Under the pieces are notes generated by a model that did no database searches, was not told the origin of the DNA, and saw only the letters and a list, made by a program, of their open reading frames with translations. From positions 3,941,206 through 4,005,205 of the forward strand of contig NZ_CP045928.1 of assembly GCF_009664855.1 (NCBI RefSeq): a DNA stretch of 64,000 nucleotides, in the 5' to 3' direction. The position numbers and the translations under genes are program-made. The stretch is from Flavobacterium sp. SLB02. Its GTDB lineage: Bacteria > Bacteroidota > Bacteroidia > Flavobacteriales > Flavobacteriaceae. Positions 25,884 through 35,669 of this stretch are shown here, piece after piece. Within the stretch, counting starts at the first letter, position 1, and each line of letters opens with the position of its first letter.

Positions 25884-28800
25884 TTCAACAAGTGAAAAGA
25901 AGTAAGTTTAAAAAAACGATTGCTATTTATTTAGCTATGATGATTCTTTTAGAAACGTTTCAGCCTATGCAGATTTATGCATTGACAGGAGGACCATCAC
26001 AACCAGAGTTTGAATCCTTTACCCCAATAGGAACATCAGATATGGTTGACCTTTCAAGTGGAGATTTTAATTATAATATTCCAATTATGGATGTTGGAGG
26101 TTATCCTTTAAATCTGGCCTATAACTCTGGAGTAGGTATGGATCAGGAAGCTTCGTGGGTAGGGCTTGGATGGGATCTAAACGTAGGTCAGATTTCCAGA
26201 CAGCTAAGAGGTCTGCCGGATGACTTTAACGGAGATGAAATGATTTATGAAAATAGCATGAAGCCTAATGTTACAGTGGGCTCGAGTGCTAATGTCTTTC
26301 TTGCTGCTGTTGGTTTGAAAGAAGCAAAAATAAATGCAGGGATAGGCATTAAATATAATAATTATGACGGATTTGGGGTAGCCGTAAATGGTGGATTCTC
26401 TTATCAAATAAGCCAAAATCTTAGTGTTGGCACAAATATTTCATCTTCTGCATCTGAGGGTGTAACTGTGTCTCCGAATATCTCTCTTTCTCAAAGAATT
26501 GGAACAGAGACAGATAATGGTACTCCGGGAGTTAATGCGGGAGTTAGTTATAATAATAGAAGAGGTGTTGAAAGTATGACCTTGGGAGCTACATTTACTA
26601 CAAAATCGAATCAGGATAAAAGTAAAGAGGATAAAACAAAAGTTCAGACTAATTCAAGTAATGGAGTATCTGGTTCGGTGTCATTTAATAATGCCTCGTT
26701 TACACCAACAAAGCGTATAGGTATGGTTTCTTCGAACTTTATGTTTAGTACCAATATCGAAGGGGAAGTCTGGAGTATAGAGCCAGGATTTAAATTTTCA
26801 GGATATAGAACTTCTCAAGGAATAAAGAATTCTGAGAAGTATAAAGTAGAAAAAGCCTATGGTTTTGAAAACACTTATAGTGCTCCCAGATCTGCAGTTT
26901 TGGATTTTAACAGAGAAAAAGACAGAACATTTAGTAAAAATACAACTTCGCTTCCCATTACAAATAATACTTACGATATATATAGTATTCAGGGACAGGG
27001 TATTTCAGGAATGTATCGTCCTTATAAATCGCAGGTTGGATATGTTTATGATAATGAAACAAACGACGATAGTGCCGGTGGATCATTAGGTTTAGAATTT
27101 GGTGGTGGTGGAGGTGTTCACTTTGGTGTTGATGTGTCAGTTACCATAGGTGATAGCTACAGCGCGTTATGGTCAAACTCGAATCCGGCATTAGGAAGAT
27201 TTAAAGAAAAAAAGAATAATACGCCAGGTTATGAAAAGGTGTTTTTTAAAAATATTGGAGGTTTTCATACCGATAAAGAATTAGATTTATTTGAAAAGCA
27301 ATTAGGTAGTTACGACCCGATTTTGCTGGGAATTGAAGGAAATGGATTTGATAAAAAAACAAATCTAAATTACTCTACAAATAAAGGAACTATTGCAAAT
27401 ACAAATCAGGTGGCCAGAAAAACAAGGCTGGCGAGAAACCAATCTATTGATAAGTTAACTAAAGCTGAAGCTGAAAACTTTGGATTTTCAAAACAGTTTA
27501 GTGAGTTTGCAAAAGACAATCACACTGCAGAGATTAAAATTACCAAAGAAGGAGGAGATCGTTATGTTTATGGACTTGCAGCTTACAATAGTCTTAAAAA
27601 AGAAGTAACTTTTGATGTTAGTGATAAAGATCAATACAGAGAGGTTAAAGCCAAGAGAGGTTTAATTGAATATAGTCCGGGTGTAGACAATTCTGCCAGA
27701 AATAGCAAAGGGGGAGATCAATACTTTAACAGAGTAACTACCCCGGCATATGCGCATACATATTTATTAACATCTGTTTTGTCGTCAGATTATCAGGATA
27801 TTAGTGCAAATGGACCTTCAGATGACGATTTAGGTACCTACACTAATTTTGAATATGAAAATAAATCTGTCGATAGAGAACATAACTACAGATGGAGAAT
27901 TCCCTTTGAAAAGAATCTGGCCAATTTTGATGAAGGATTGCGTTCAAGCAAAAAAGATAATAAAGCCAATTATTTATACGGTGAGAAAGAGCTATTGTAT
28001 ATCAAGAAAATAGTAACTAAAACACATATTGCAATATTTCATCTTTCTGCAAGAAATGATGGTTACGGAGTTAAAGACGAAAACGGAGGAATAGATGAAA
28101 CAACTCCAGTATATAAACTGGACAAGATTTCATTGTACTCAAAACCAGAATACTTAGCAAAAGGAGATAGTGCAACTCCTATTAAAGAAGCACATTTTAA
28201 ATATAGTTATAGCCTTTGTCAAGGAATTGATAATAATAAAAATAAAGGCAAAGCAGAATTTAAAGGACAGCAAGGAAAATTAACCTTGGATAAAGTTTAT
28301 TTTACCTACAAAAAATCTAAAATGGGAGAATATACTCCATATGTTTTTAATTATGCTTCTGAATTTGACGCTTCTAAGCCAGGTTATAATTTATCAAATG
28401 ATGAAAATAACAATCCTAATTATGACATGAAAGCTTATGATGTTTGGGGAAATTATAAAAAAATCAACGAGAAAACAGGGGTCGGTACAATGGATGCTTT
28501 ATCAAATGCAGAATATCCTTTTGTCGATCAAAAAGAAAAAGTCACTACGAATAATAATGCATCGGTCTGGCTCTTAAAATCGATTCATTTACCATCTGGT
28601 GGTATTATGGAATTGAACTATGAATCTGACGACTACAGTAAAGTACAAAACAAAGATGTAATGCAGATGTTTAAAGTTGTGGGTAGTGGCAGCAAAACTG
28701 ATTTTACAGCAGCAAACATTAATGATTCTAACATTCCTGATAAAAAAGATTTGGGAGATTATATTTATGTTGAATTAGATCACAAAATTGTTGAAAATGC

Positions 28801-31567
28801 TTCAAATGGAAATTCTGATATAGCTTCAACTTTCTTTAGTAAGTACCTTAAAACTATTGGTGATGAAGATAATCCTTTGTATTTTAGGTTTTTACTTAAT
28901 ATGGTGAATCCAGATCCAAAGCCTGGGATTAGTGAAACCGATAAATATGACTACGTTACCGGTTATATGAGGCTGAGTAAAAAGATAGATGATTATGCCT
29001 TTAATGAATTTAACGGAAAGCAATATGTAGCTATTCCGCTTGAAAAGGTTAGAAAAGAAGATGGATTAAACGGAAAGAAAGAAGTAAATCCAATATCCAA
29101 AACAGGGTGGGGATTTGGTAGAAAAAACCTGAATAGGTTAGTATATAGCATGGATAATGAAGAAGATACTAGTAATCTAAAAGGTCTGGTTACAGAATTA
29201 GTAGGCTGGCTTCCTGCTTTGCTTAAGATTTTTACAAGTCCAAATAAGCAATTACAAGAAAACGGAATTGCAAGTAATTTTATTACAGGTAAATCATGGG
29301 TAAGGTTAAGCCATCCTGACAACAAGAAATTAGGTGGCGGAAGCAGAGTAAAAAAAATAATGATTTATGACCAATGGGATGTGATGACCGGGCATCCGGG
29401 ATCTGATACATACAAGCAGTTTTACGGGCAGGAGTATTCATATAATGCTGTGGATAAGGATGGTAATCCATTAGATAAATCATCAGGAGTAGCTACTTAT
29501 GAGCCTTTAGGATCTAAGGAAAATCCATTTGTAAAACCTTTTTATGATAAAAATAACCCAGAATTATTGTTAGGTCCAGATACTGATAATTATGTCGAGG
29601 AACCTTTTGGGGAGTCATTTTTTCCTTCTCCAAAGGTTACATACAGCAGGGTAGAAGTAAGTAATTTAGCCAGAGAAAATACTAAAGATCCATCGTATGG
29701 ATCAGTTGTAAAGAAACATGCTACAGGTAAAGTTGTCACAGAATTTTATACTTCTAATGATTTTCCAACCATAGTAGACAGAACCGTATTATCAGGAGGT
29801 CATAAATCTTCTGGAGTTCTTGCCAACTTGATTAATTTGAATGTTAAGGATTATATCACACTATCTCAGGGTTATTCTATTCATACCAATGATATGGACG
29901 GTAAGATGAAAAACCAGCGCGTATATGGAGAAGGGCAAAAGAAAGCAATATCAGGAGTAGATTACAATTATAGTACTACCGGTGCAAATCCTGAAACTAA
30001 AAATTATGGATTATTAAATAATACTGTAAAAACAGTAGATTCTAAAGGAGTGATAGGACGTAAACTTGTAGGAGTTGATTATGATGTAATTAACGATTTT
30101 AGAGAAAATAAAAGCGTTACTTCAACAAATGGTGTCGCTGTGAATGTGGCAACATTACCCTTTACAATAGTTGTGGTCGTAATACCGACAATAGTGCCTT
30201 CACGTTCTAAACATGAAACCTTGATGAGAACGGCAGTAACGACAAAAGTCGTTCATACTTCGGCCATACTGGCAGAAAAAGTAGCGTATGATTTAGGATC
30301 AATAGTATCAACTAAAAACCTTGCTTGGGATGCAGATACCGGAGATGTTTTGCTAACAGAAACGGTAAATGAGTATAATGATAAATATTTTAATTTTAAT
30401 TTTCCTGCTTACTGGAGCTACGATGGAATGAGCCAAGCAGCTAAGAATGCCGGATTAGAATGGAAGGTTTTAAAAACAGGAAATGATCAATATCAATTTG
30501 AAGGAGATCATAAAGAGTCTGATTATTTAATTGATGGAGATGAAGTTTGGTTAAGCGGAACAACTCCGGGACTGGATGGAGAAGATAAAATAAATGCTCT
30601 TAAAGGCTGGGTGGTAGAAGTTAATGCTTCTAGCTTTCAGTTATTAGATAGTAAAGGACTCCTTATTAAAGGCAGTACGGTAAATGCAGGAAAAATAAAA
30701 ATTATTCGTTCTGGACACCGTAATATGCAGATGGCATCTATGGCTAGTATAACTTCTATGAGAAATCCTTTATATAATTATGATGGTAATAATAAAATAA
30801 CGGGAATAAAGGGAGATATCGGTAAGGCTCCATTTTCATCACAGACAGCCAATGACCGTATCGTTAATGCATCTGCAATAGAATATAACAATCAATGGCC
30901 CTCGCAATGTGAATGTAATTTACCAAAAATGACTTTTGTAAATGGGGAATTAGCATTTGGATATGAAACCCAGTCAATTAGTGAAGATTTAGATGCTGTT
31001 GCTAAGCGCTCCTATAATCCGTATCTTTATAATGTATTGGGTAATTGGAGAGCAAATAAGTCTTACGCATATCTAACAGGTAGAAATTACACAATTGATC
31101 CAACTCCACGTAAAACGGGCTATTTTACTGATTTTTCTCCTTTTTATGTTTTCTCCGATAAGTGGAATATTACAACGGGAGAGGAATTTAAAAAATGGAC
31201 TTTTGCCTCTGAGGTTACACAGTATAGTCCTTATGGACAAGAAGTTGAAAATAGGGATGCTTTATATCGTTATTCATCTGCTTTATACGGATATAATAAT
31301 CGTTTTCCTGTCGCTGTAGCTTCTAACACTAAATATAGTGAATTAGCCTCTGATGGATTTGAGGATTATGATTTATCCAATTGTGGTGCAGCTTCTCATT
31401 TCGATTTTCAAGATCAGCTAAAACTTAATGAGGTGAGTGTTTCAACAAAACAATCGCACACAGGTAGAAAAAGTTTGAAAATAGAAGCAAACAAAAAAGC
31501 AGTAGTTAAAAAACAAATTGTGCCTTGTAAACCAAAAGCATCTACAGTTAACTTAAAAACAAACTAA
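25880..31567 (+). CDS. Giant exported SpvB/RHS-like protein (1895 aa)
   Basis: The N-terminus has a basic, then hydrophobic segment (residues 9-36) suggesting a signal peptide. Residues 50-115 resemble the opening domain of SpvB/TcaC/RHS proteins: a 'sTGdfnYnIPI...G.pl.L.YnsG' pattern, then WVGLGWDLNVGQISR with the conserved Gly-Trp. The rest is long, aromatic- and Gly-rich beta sequence without YD-repeat core or toxin domain. It ends in a lysine-rich tail without a T9SS-type C-terminal signal. Proteins of this kind occur beside RHS genes in Bacteroidota and may form part of the toxin shell. It overlaps the lipoprotein by 4 bases and precedes the Ig-repeat gene by 6. I infer a structural partner of the RHS protein at 41736. 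Confidence 0.6.
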   Translation: MIQQVKRSKFKKTIAIYLAMMILLETFQPMQIYALTGGPSQPEFESFTPIGTSDMVDLSSGDFNYNIPIMDVGGYPLNLAYNSGVGMDQEASWVGLGWDLNVGQISRQLRGLPDDFNGDEMIYENSMKPNVTVGSSANVFLAAVGLKEAKINAGIGIKYNNYDGFGVAVNGGFSYQISQNLSVGTNISSSASEGVTVSPNISLSQRIGTETDNGTPGVNAGVSYNNRRGVESMTLGATFTTKSNQDKSKEDKTKVQTNSSNGVSGSVSFNNASFTPTKRIGMVSSNFMFSTNIEGEVWSIEPGFKFSGYRTSQGIKNSEKYKVEKAYGFENTYSAPRSAVLDFNREKDRTFSKNTTSLPITNNTYDIYSIQGQGISGMYRPYKSQVGYVYDNETNDDSAGGSLGLEFGGGGGVHFGVDVSVTIGDSYSALWSNSNPALGRFKEKKNNTPGYEKVFFKNIGGFHTDKELDLFEKQLGSYDPILLGIEGNGFDKKTNLNYSTNKGTIANTNQVARKTRLARNQSIDKLTKAEAENFGFSKQFSEFAKDNHTAEIKITKEGGDRYVYGLAAYNSLKKEVTFDVSDKDQYREVKAKRGLIEYSPGVDNSARNSKGGDQYFNRVTTPAYAHTYLLTSVLSSDYQDISANGPSDDDLGTYTNFEYENKSVDREHNYRWRIPFEKNLANFDEGLRSSKKDNKANYLYGEKELLYIKKIVTKTHIAIFHLSARNDGYGVKDENGGIDETTPVYKLDKISLYSKPEYLAKGDSATPIKEAHFKYSYSLCQGIDNNKNKGKAEFKGQQGKLTLDKVYFTYKKSKMGEYTPYVFNYASEFDASKPGYNLSNDENNNPNYDMKAYDVWGNYKKINEKTGVGTMDALSNAEYPFVDQKEKVTTNNNASVWLLKSIHLPSGGIMELNYESDDYSKVQNKDVMQMFKVVGSGSKTDFTAANINDSNIPDKKDLGDYIYVELDHKIVENASNGNSDIASTFFSKYLKTIGDEDNPLYFRFLLNMVNPDPKPGISETDKYDYVTGYMRLSKKIDDYAFNEFNGKQYVAIPLEKVRKEDGLNGKKEVNPISKTGWGFGRKNLNRLVYSMDNEEDTSNLKGLVTELVGWLPALLKIFTSPNKQLQENGIASNFITGKSWVRLSHPDNKKLGGGSRVKKIMIYDQWDVMTGHPGSDTYKQFYGQEYSYNAVDKDGNPLDKSSGVATYEPLGSKENPFVKPFYDKNNPELLLGPDTDNYVEEPFGESFFPSPKVTYSRVEVSNLARENTKDPSYGSVVKKHATGKVVTEFYTSNDFPTIVDRTVLSGGHKSSGVLANLINLNVKDYITLSQGYSIHTNDMDGKMKNQRVYGEGQKKAISGVDYNYSTTGANPETKNYGLLNNTVKTVDSKGVIGRKLVGVDYDVINDFRENKSVTSTNGVAVNVATLPFTIVVVVIPTIVPSRSKHETLMRTAVTTKVVHTSAILAEKVAYDLGSIVSTKNLAWDADTGDVLLTETVNEYNDKYFNFNFPAYWSYDGMSQAAKNAGLEWKVLKTGNDQYQFEGDHKESDYLIDGDEVWLSGTTPGLDGEDKINALKGWVVEVNASSFQLLDSKGLLIKGSTVNAGKIKIIRSGHRNMQMASMASITSMRNPLYNYDGNNKITGIKGDIGKAPFSSQTANDRIVNASAIEYNNQWPSQCECNLPKMTFVNGELAFGYETQSISEDLDAVAKRSYNPYLYNVLGNWRANKSYAYLTGRNYTIDPTPRKTGYFTDFSPFYVFSDKWNITTGEEFKKWTFASEVTQYSPYGQEVENRDALYRYSSALYGYNNRFPVAVASNTKYSELASDGFEDYDLSNCGAASHFDFQDQLKLNEVSVSTKQSHTGRKSLKIEANKKAVVKKQIVPCKPKASTVNLKTN

Positions 31568-31573
31568 TATAAA

Positions 31574-34500
31574 ATGAAAGTATTTCATAAGTCAATCTAT
31601 ATACTGTTATGTTTGTTTTCAGTAACGGTTTTGTTTTCTCAAAATAATGAAAAAAATAGTTATGGTAGCAATTTGGGAAAAAGAAATCCCGTAGGAGCTA
31701 TTATTGGAGGAGATGATAATATATGCGCAGGTTCACAAACACAATTTAGTGTGTCAAATCTATCCAATCATGCAGGACATTCAGGAAATTGGTCAGTTTC
31801 GAATAAATTAGTTGCAACTGTAAGTAACAACGGATTGGTTAGAGCTTTAAGAGCAGGTATTTTTATTCTAAAATATGACTCTGACGATTCAAATTGTAAA
31901 GGTGGTAGCTATAGAACGATAGTGGTGAATTCGGTGCCATCTGCAAGTGTAACGGGACCAACTTCAATTTGTATAAATGGTATTACTACTTTGTTTCCAA
32001 TAATTGGGGGAACCTGGAGCAGTAATAACCCAGCAGTGGCTACAGTTAATAATTTAGGTGTCGTTAAAGGAATTTCAGCAGGTTCAGCGACTTTTACTTT
32101 TACCAGATTAGGAGGCTGTTCATCAGAGGCAACCTCTCCAATAGTAGTAAATGCTACAGCAAAAGCAGAAGTAGTAGGACAAAGTATTATATGTATAAAT
32201 GAAACCACTACATTATCACCTAATTCAGGAGGTACATGGTCTAGTAGCAATAATACTGTAGCAACAGTAAGTAATGCAGGAATTGTAAAAGGAATTTCTT
32301 CAGGATCAGCAACTTTTACCTTTACAAAAACAGGTGGGTGCGCATCATTGCCAACACCAGCAGTTAAAGTAAATCCAAATACAGCAGTTAGTATAACAGG
32401 TGCAAACGTTATTTGTATTAATGGAACAACAACACTATCTCCAACTTCTGGCGGAATATGGAGCAGTACTAATACAAGTATAGCAACGGTAAATAATGCA
32501 GGTATAGTTCAGGGTAAAGCTGCGGGAAAAGTAACATTTATATTTACCAAAACAGATGGTTGTGCTTCATGGCCAACTTCTGCAATAACAGTTAATGATT
32601 GCCCGGTTGCAAGTATTACCGGACCAAGTTTAATATGTGTAAGCGGAACCACAACATTATCTCCAAAAACAGGAGGTACATGGAGCAGTAGTAATAGAGC
32701 AGTTGCCACAGTAAGTAATTCAGGTATTGTAACTGGTATTTCGCCAGGATTAGTAAGTTTTACTTATACTAAAACGGGTAGTTGTTCTTCAATAGCAACA
32801 CAAGCGATAACGGTAAGTTCAATCACACCAGCTCGTATAACAGGTTCAACAGTTATTTGTATAAATGGAACCACAACATTATCTCCTACTACAGGAGGAA
32901 CTTGGAGCAGCAACAATACAGCAGTTGCAACAGTAAGTAATGAGGGAATAGTGAAAGCAGTTTCCCAAGGAAAAGCGACATTTGTATATACTAAGACAGG
33001 TGGTTGTGCTTCACCGGCAACTTCTCCAATAACAGTTAATGATTGCCCGGTTGCAAGTATAACAGGACCTAATTCAATATGTGTCAACGCAACAACCACA
33101 TTATCACCTACAACAGGCGGAATCTGGACCAGCAGTAATAAAGCGGTTGCAACAGTAACTAATTCAGGTGTTGTAAAAGGTATTTCTTCAGGAACTGCAA
33201 AGTTTACTTTTACAAAAACAGGGAGTTGTAACTCATTAGCAAGTCCTGTTGTAACAGTTAGTGCAAACACTGCAGTAAGTATAACAGGTGCGAATTCTAT
33301 TTGTATAAATGGTACCACAACTTTATCACCTACAACAGGCGGAACCTGGGCCAGCAATAATGCGGCAGTAGCTACAGTTAGCAATCAAGGTATTGTAACT
33401 GGTATTTCTTCAGGAACTGCAACTTTTATCTTTACAAGTACGACAGGTTGTGTCTCAGCGCCTACTTCTGCAATAACAATTAATGCAAATCCAATAGTAA
33501 GTGCAATAACTGGCGGATCAAGTATAATTAGTATAGGATCTACAACTCAATTTTATAACAATACATCTGGAGGAGTTTGGTCTATTACAAATGGAACAGG
33601 AAGTGCAACAATAACTGCTTCTGGACTTGTAACAGGAACTGGAATTGGAACAGTAAAAATTGATTATACAGTAAAGAATGGCTATTGTAAAAGTGAAATG
33701 GTTTCGCACGAAATTACTGTAAAAGCAGCTACTGTTTTACCAGTTATTACAGGTCCAGATACAATTTCAGTTTCACAAAAATCATTGCCATTCCAAAATG
33801 AAACAGCAGGAGGAGTTTGGAGTATAACAAAGGGTTCAGGCGCAGCAACAATAACACAAGGCGGAATTGTACAGGGTACTCAGGCAGGGACTGTAGAAGT
33901 TGTTTACACTTTTGTAGATCCTTACGGAGTTACTGTTACAACCAGCAAAGAAATTACTATAAAAGCAGCTACTGTTTTACCAGTTATCACAGGTCCAGAT
34001 ACAATTTCAGTTTCACAAAAATCATTGCCATTCCAAAATGAAACAGCAGGAGGAGTTTGGAGTATAACAAAGGGTTCAGGCGCAGCAACAATAACACAAG
34101 GCGGAATTGTACAGGGTACTCAGGCAGGGACTGTAGAAGTTGTTTACACTTTTGTAGATCCTTACGGAGTTACTGTTACAACCAGCAAAGAAATTACTAT
34201 AAAAGCGGCTACTGTTTTACCAGCTATTACAGGTCCAGATACAATTTCAGTTTCACAAAAATCATTGCCATTCCAAAATGAAACAGCAGGAGGAGTTTGG
34301 AGTATAACAAAGGGTTCAGGCGCAGCAACAATAACACAAGGAGGAATTGTACAGGGTACTCAGGCAGGGACTGTAGAAGTTGTTTACACTTTTGTAGATC
34401 CTTACGGAGTTACTGTTACAACCAGCAAAGAAATTACTATAAAAGCGGCTACTGTTTTACCAGCTATTACAGGTCCAGATACAATTTCAGTTTCACAAAA

Positions 34501-35551
34501 ATCATTGCCATTCCAAAATGAAACAGCAGGAGGAGTTTGGAGTATAACAAACGGTTCAGGCGCGGCAACAATTACTAATGATGGAGTAGTAGAGGGAACT
34601 CAGGCAGGAACTGTAGAAGTTGTTTACACTTTTGTAGATCCTTACGAAGTTACTGTTACAACCAGCAAAGAAATTACTATAAAAGCGGCTACTGTTTTAC
34701 CAGCTATTACAGGTCCAGATACAATTTCAGTTTCACAAAAATCATTGCCATTCCAAAATGAAACAGCAGGAGGAGTTTGGAGTATAACAAACGGTTCAGG
34801 CGCGGCAACAATTACTAATGATGGAGTAGTAGAGGGAACTCAGGCAGGAACTGTAGAAGTTGTTTACACTTTTGTTGATGCTTACGGAGTTACTGTTAGG
34901 GCCAGCAAAGAAATTACTATAAAAGCGGCTACTGTTTTACCAGCTATTACAGGTCCAGATACAATTTCAGTTTCACAAAAATCATTGCCATTCCAAAATG
35001 AAACAGCAGGAGGAGTTTGGAGTATAAAAAACGGTTCAGGCGCGGCAACAATTACTAATGATGGAGTAGTAGAGGGAACTCAGGCAGGAACTGTAGAAGT
35101 TGTTTACACTTTTGTTGATGCTTACGGAGTTACTGTTAGGGCCAATAAAGAGATTACAATTTTAAGCTATATACCATTACAAGGGAAAATTATTGCCTCA
35201 ATAGAAAAACCAACTACGTTAGATACTATCAGCTTTTCATTTGAACCGTTAACAACTAGTTTTACAGCAAGAAAGATATCTTCTCAATTGGCTGTTTCTG
35301 AGAAAATTAATGTACCATCAGCATTGGTAAATAACCTAACCTATAAGTGGATTTTCAACGAATTGGATAATGTTACATTAAAGGAAACTATCACAGATCC
35401 TATTGCATTGCAAAGATTTCCTATTGCGGGTAACTACCGTTTAATTCTTATAATTAAAGATCAAAATGGTTTTGAAACTACATTTTACAGAGATGTTATT
35501 GTAACTCAAACCTGCGATCCGATTATAGGTAAAATAAAAATTTTGAATTAG
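31574..35551 (+). CDS. Exported bacterial Ig-like (BIG2) repeat protein with C-terminal PKD-like domain
   Basis: A 1325-residue protein with a signal peptide ending VLFSQ. Residues about 35-640 hold eight BIG2-like units of 70-80 residues, with repeated blocks like ICINGTTTLSPTTGG, NTAVATVSN and GIVKGISSG, and a Cys pair per unit that could form disulfides. Residues 717-1196 are six almost identical 80-residue units (240-bp DNA repeats). A final domain carries YKWIFNELDNVTL and GNYRLILIIKDQNG, a PKD-like fold. This is an extended surface stalk or adhesin-like protein. The end (KIKILN) has no T9SS sorting domain. A very similar PKD-like block is in the vWA protein at 38782. Confidence 0.8.
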   Translation: MKVFHKSIYILLCLFSVTVLFSQNNEKNSYGSNLGKRNPVGAIIGGDDNICAGSQTQFSVSNLSNHAGHSGNWSVSNKLVATVSNNGLVRALRAGIFILKYDSDDSNCKGGSYRTIVVNSVPSASVTGPTSICINGITTLFPIIGGTWSSNNPAVATVNNLGVVKGISAGSATFTFTRLGGCSSEATSPIVVNATAKAEVVGQSIICINETTTLSPNSGGTWSSSNNTVATVSNAGIVKGISSGSATFTFTKTGGCASLPTPAVKVNPNTAVSITGANVICINGTTTLSPTSGGIWSSTNTSIATVNNAGIVQGKAAGKVTFIFTKTDGCASWPTSAITVNDCPVASITGPSLICVSGTTTLSPKTGGTWSSSNRAVATVSNSGIVTGISPGLVSFTYTKTGSCSSIATQAITVSSITPARITGSTVICINGTTTLSPTTGGTWSSNNTAVATVSNEGIVKAVSQGKATFVYTKTGGCASPATSPITVNDCPVASITGPNSICVNATTTLSPTTGGIWTSSNKAVATVTNSGVVKGISSGTAKFTFTKTGSCNSLASPVVTVSANTAVSITGANSICINGTTTLSPTTGGTWASNNAAVATVSNQGIVTGISSGTATFIFTSTTGCVSAPTSAITINANPIVSAITGGSSIISIGSTTQFYNNTSGGVWSITNGTGSATITASGLVTGTGIGTVKIDYTVKNGYCKSEMVSHEITVKAATVLPVITGPDTISVSQKSLPFQNETAGGVWSITKGSGAATITQGGIVQGTQAGTVEVVYTFVDPYGVTVTTSKEITIKAATVLPVITGPDTISVSQKSLPFQNETAGGVWSITKGSGAATITQGGIVQGTQAGTVEVVYTFVDPYGVTVTTSKEITIKAATVLPAITGPDTISVSQKSLPFQNETAGGVWSITKGSGAATITQGGIVQGTQAGTVEVVYTFVDPYGVTVTTSKEITIKAATVLPAITGPDTISVSQKSLPFQNETAGGVWSITNGSGAATITNDGVVEGTQAGTVEVVYTFVDPYEVTVTTSKEITIKAATVLPAITGPDTISVSQKSLPFQNETAGGVWSITNGSGAATITNDGVVEGTQAGTVEVVYTFVDAYGVTVRASKEITIKAATVLPAITGPDTISVSQKSLPFQNETAGGVWSIKNGSGAATITNDGVVEGTQAGTVEVVYTFVDAYGVTVRANKEITILSYIPLQGKIIASIEKPTTLDTISFSFEPLTTSFTARKISSQLAVSEKINVPSALVNNLTYKWIFNELDNVTLKETITDPIALQRFPIAGNYRLILIIKDQNGFETTFYRDVIVTQTCDPIIGKIKILN
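33721..35160 (+). repeat. Six in-frame 240-bp tandem repeats
   Basis: Units begin at 33721, 33961, 34201, 34441, 34681 and 34921, an exact 240-bp period (80 codons). Units 1-3 differ from each other at only a few bases; units 4-6 share a different second half (ITNDGVVEGTQ in place of ITQGGIVQGTQ). The preceding 230 bases are a diverged relative. This is the signature of recent expansion by unequal crossover or slippage. Confidence 0.97.
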
Positions 35552-35669
35552 TCTAAAAGACGAATTATTACTGGCTGAAATTGTAGTAGTGGTAAAACTA
35601 CTTATAACTTATCTTGCTCTATTGTGAAATAAAGTAAGCAAAAAATATAAAATTAACATATTAGAAAAT

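Noticed and set aside
31909..33384. Minus-strand open frames opposite the Ig-repeat gene
   Set aside because: They mirror the repeat structure of the real gene and have no own start signals.
33817..34521. Three repeated 74-codon open frames
   Set aside because: They are frame-shifted shadows of the 240-bp coding repeats.
33721..35160. CRISPR-like array
   Set aside because: Units are 240 bp, contiguous and coding; no spacers and no cas genes.
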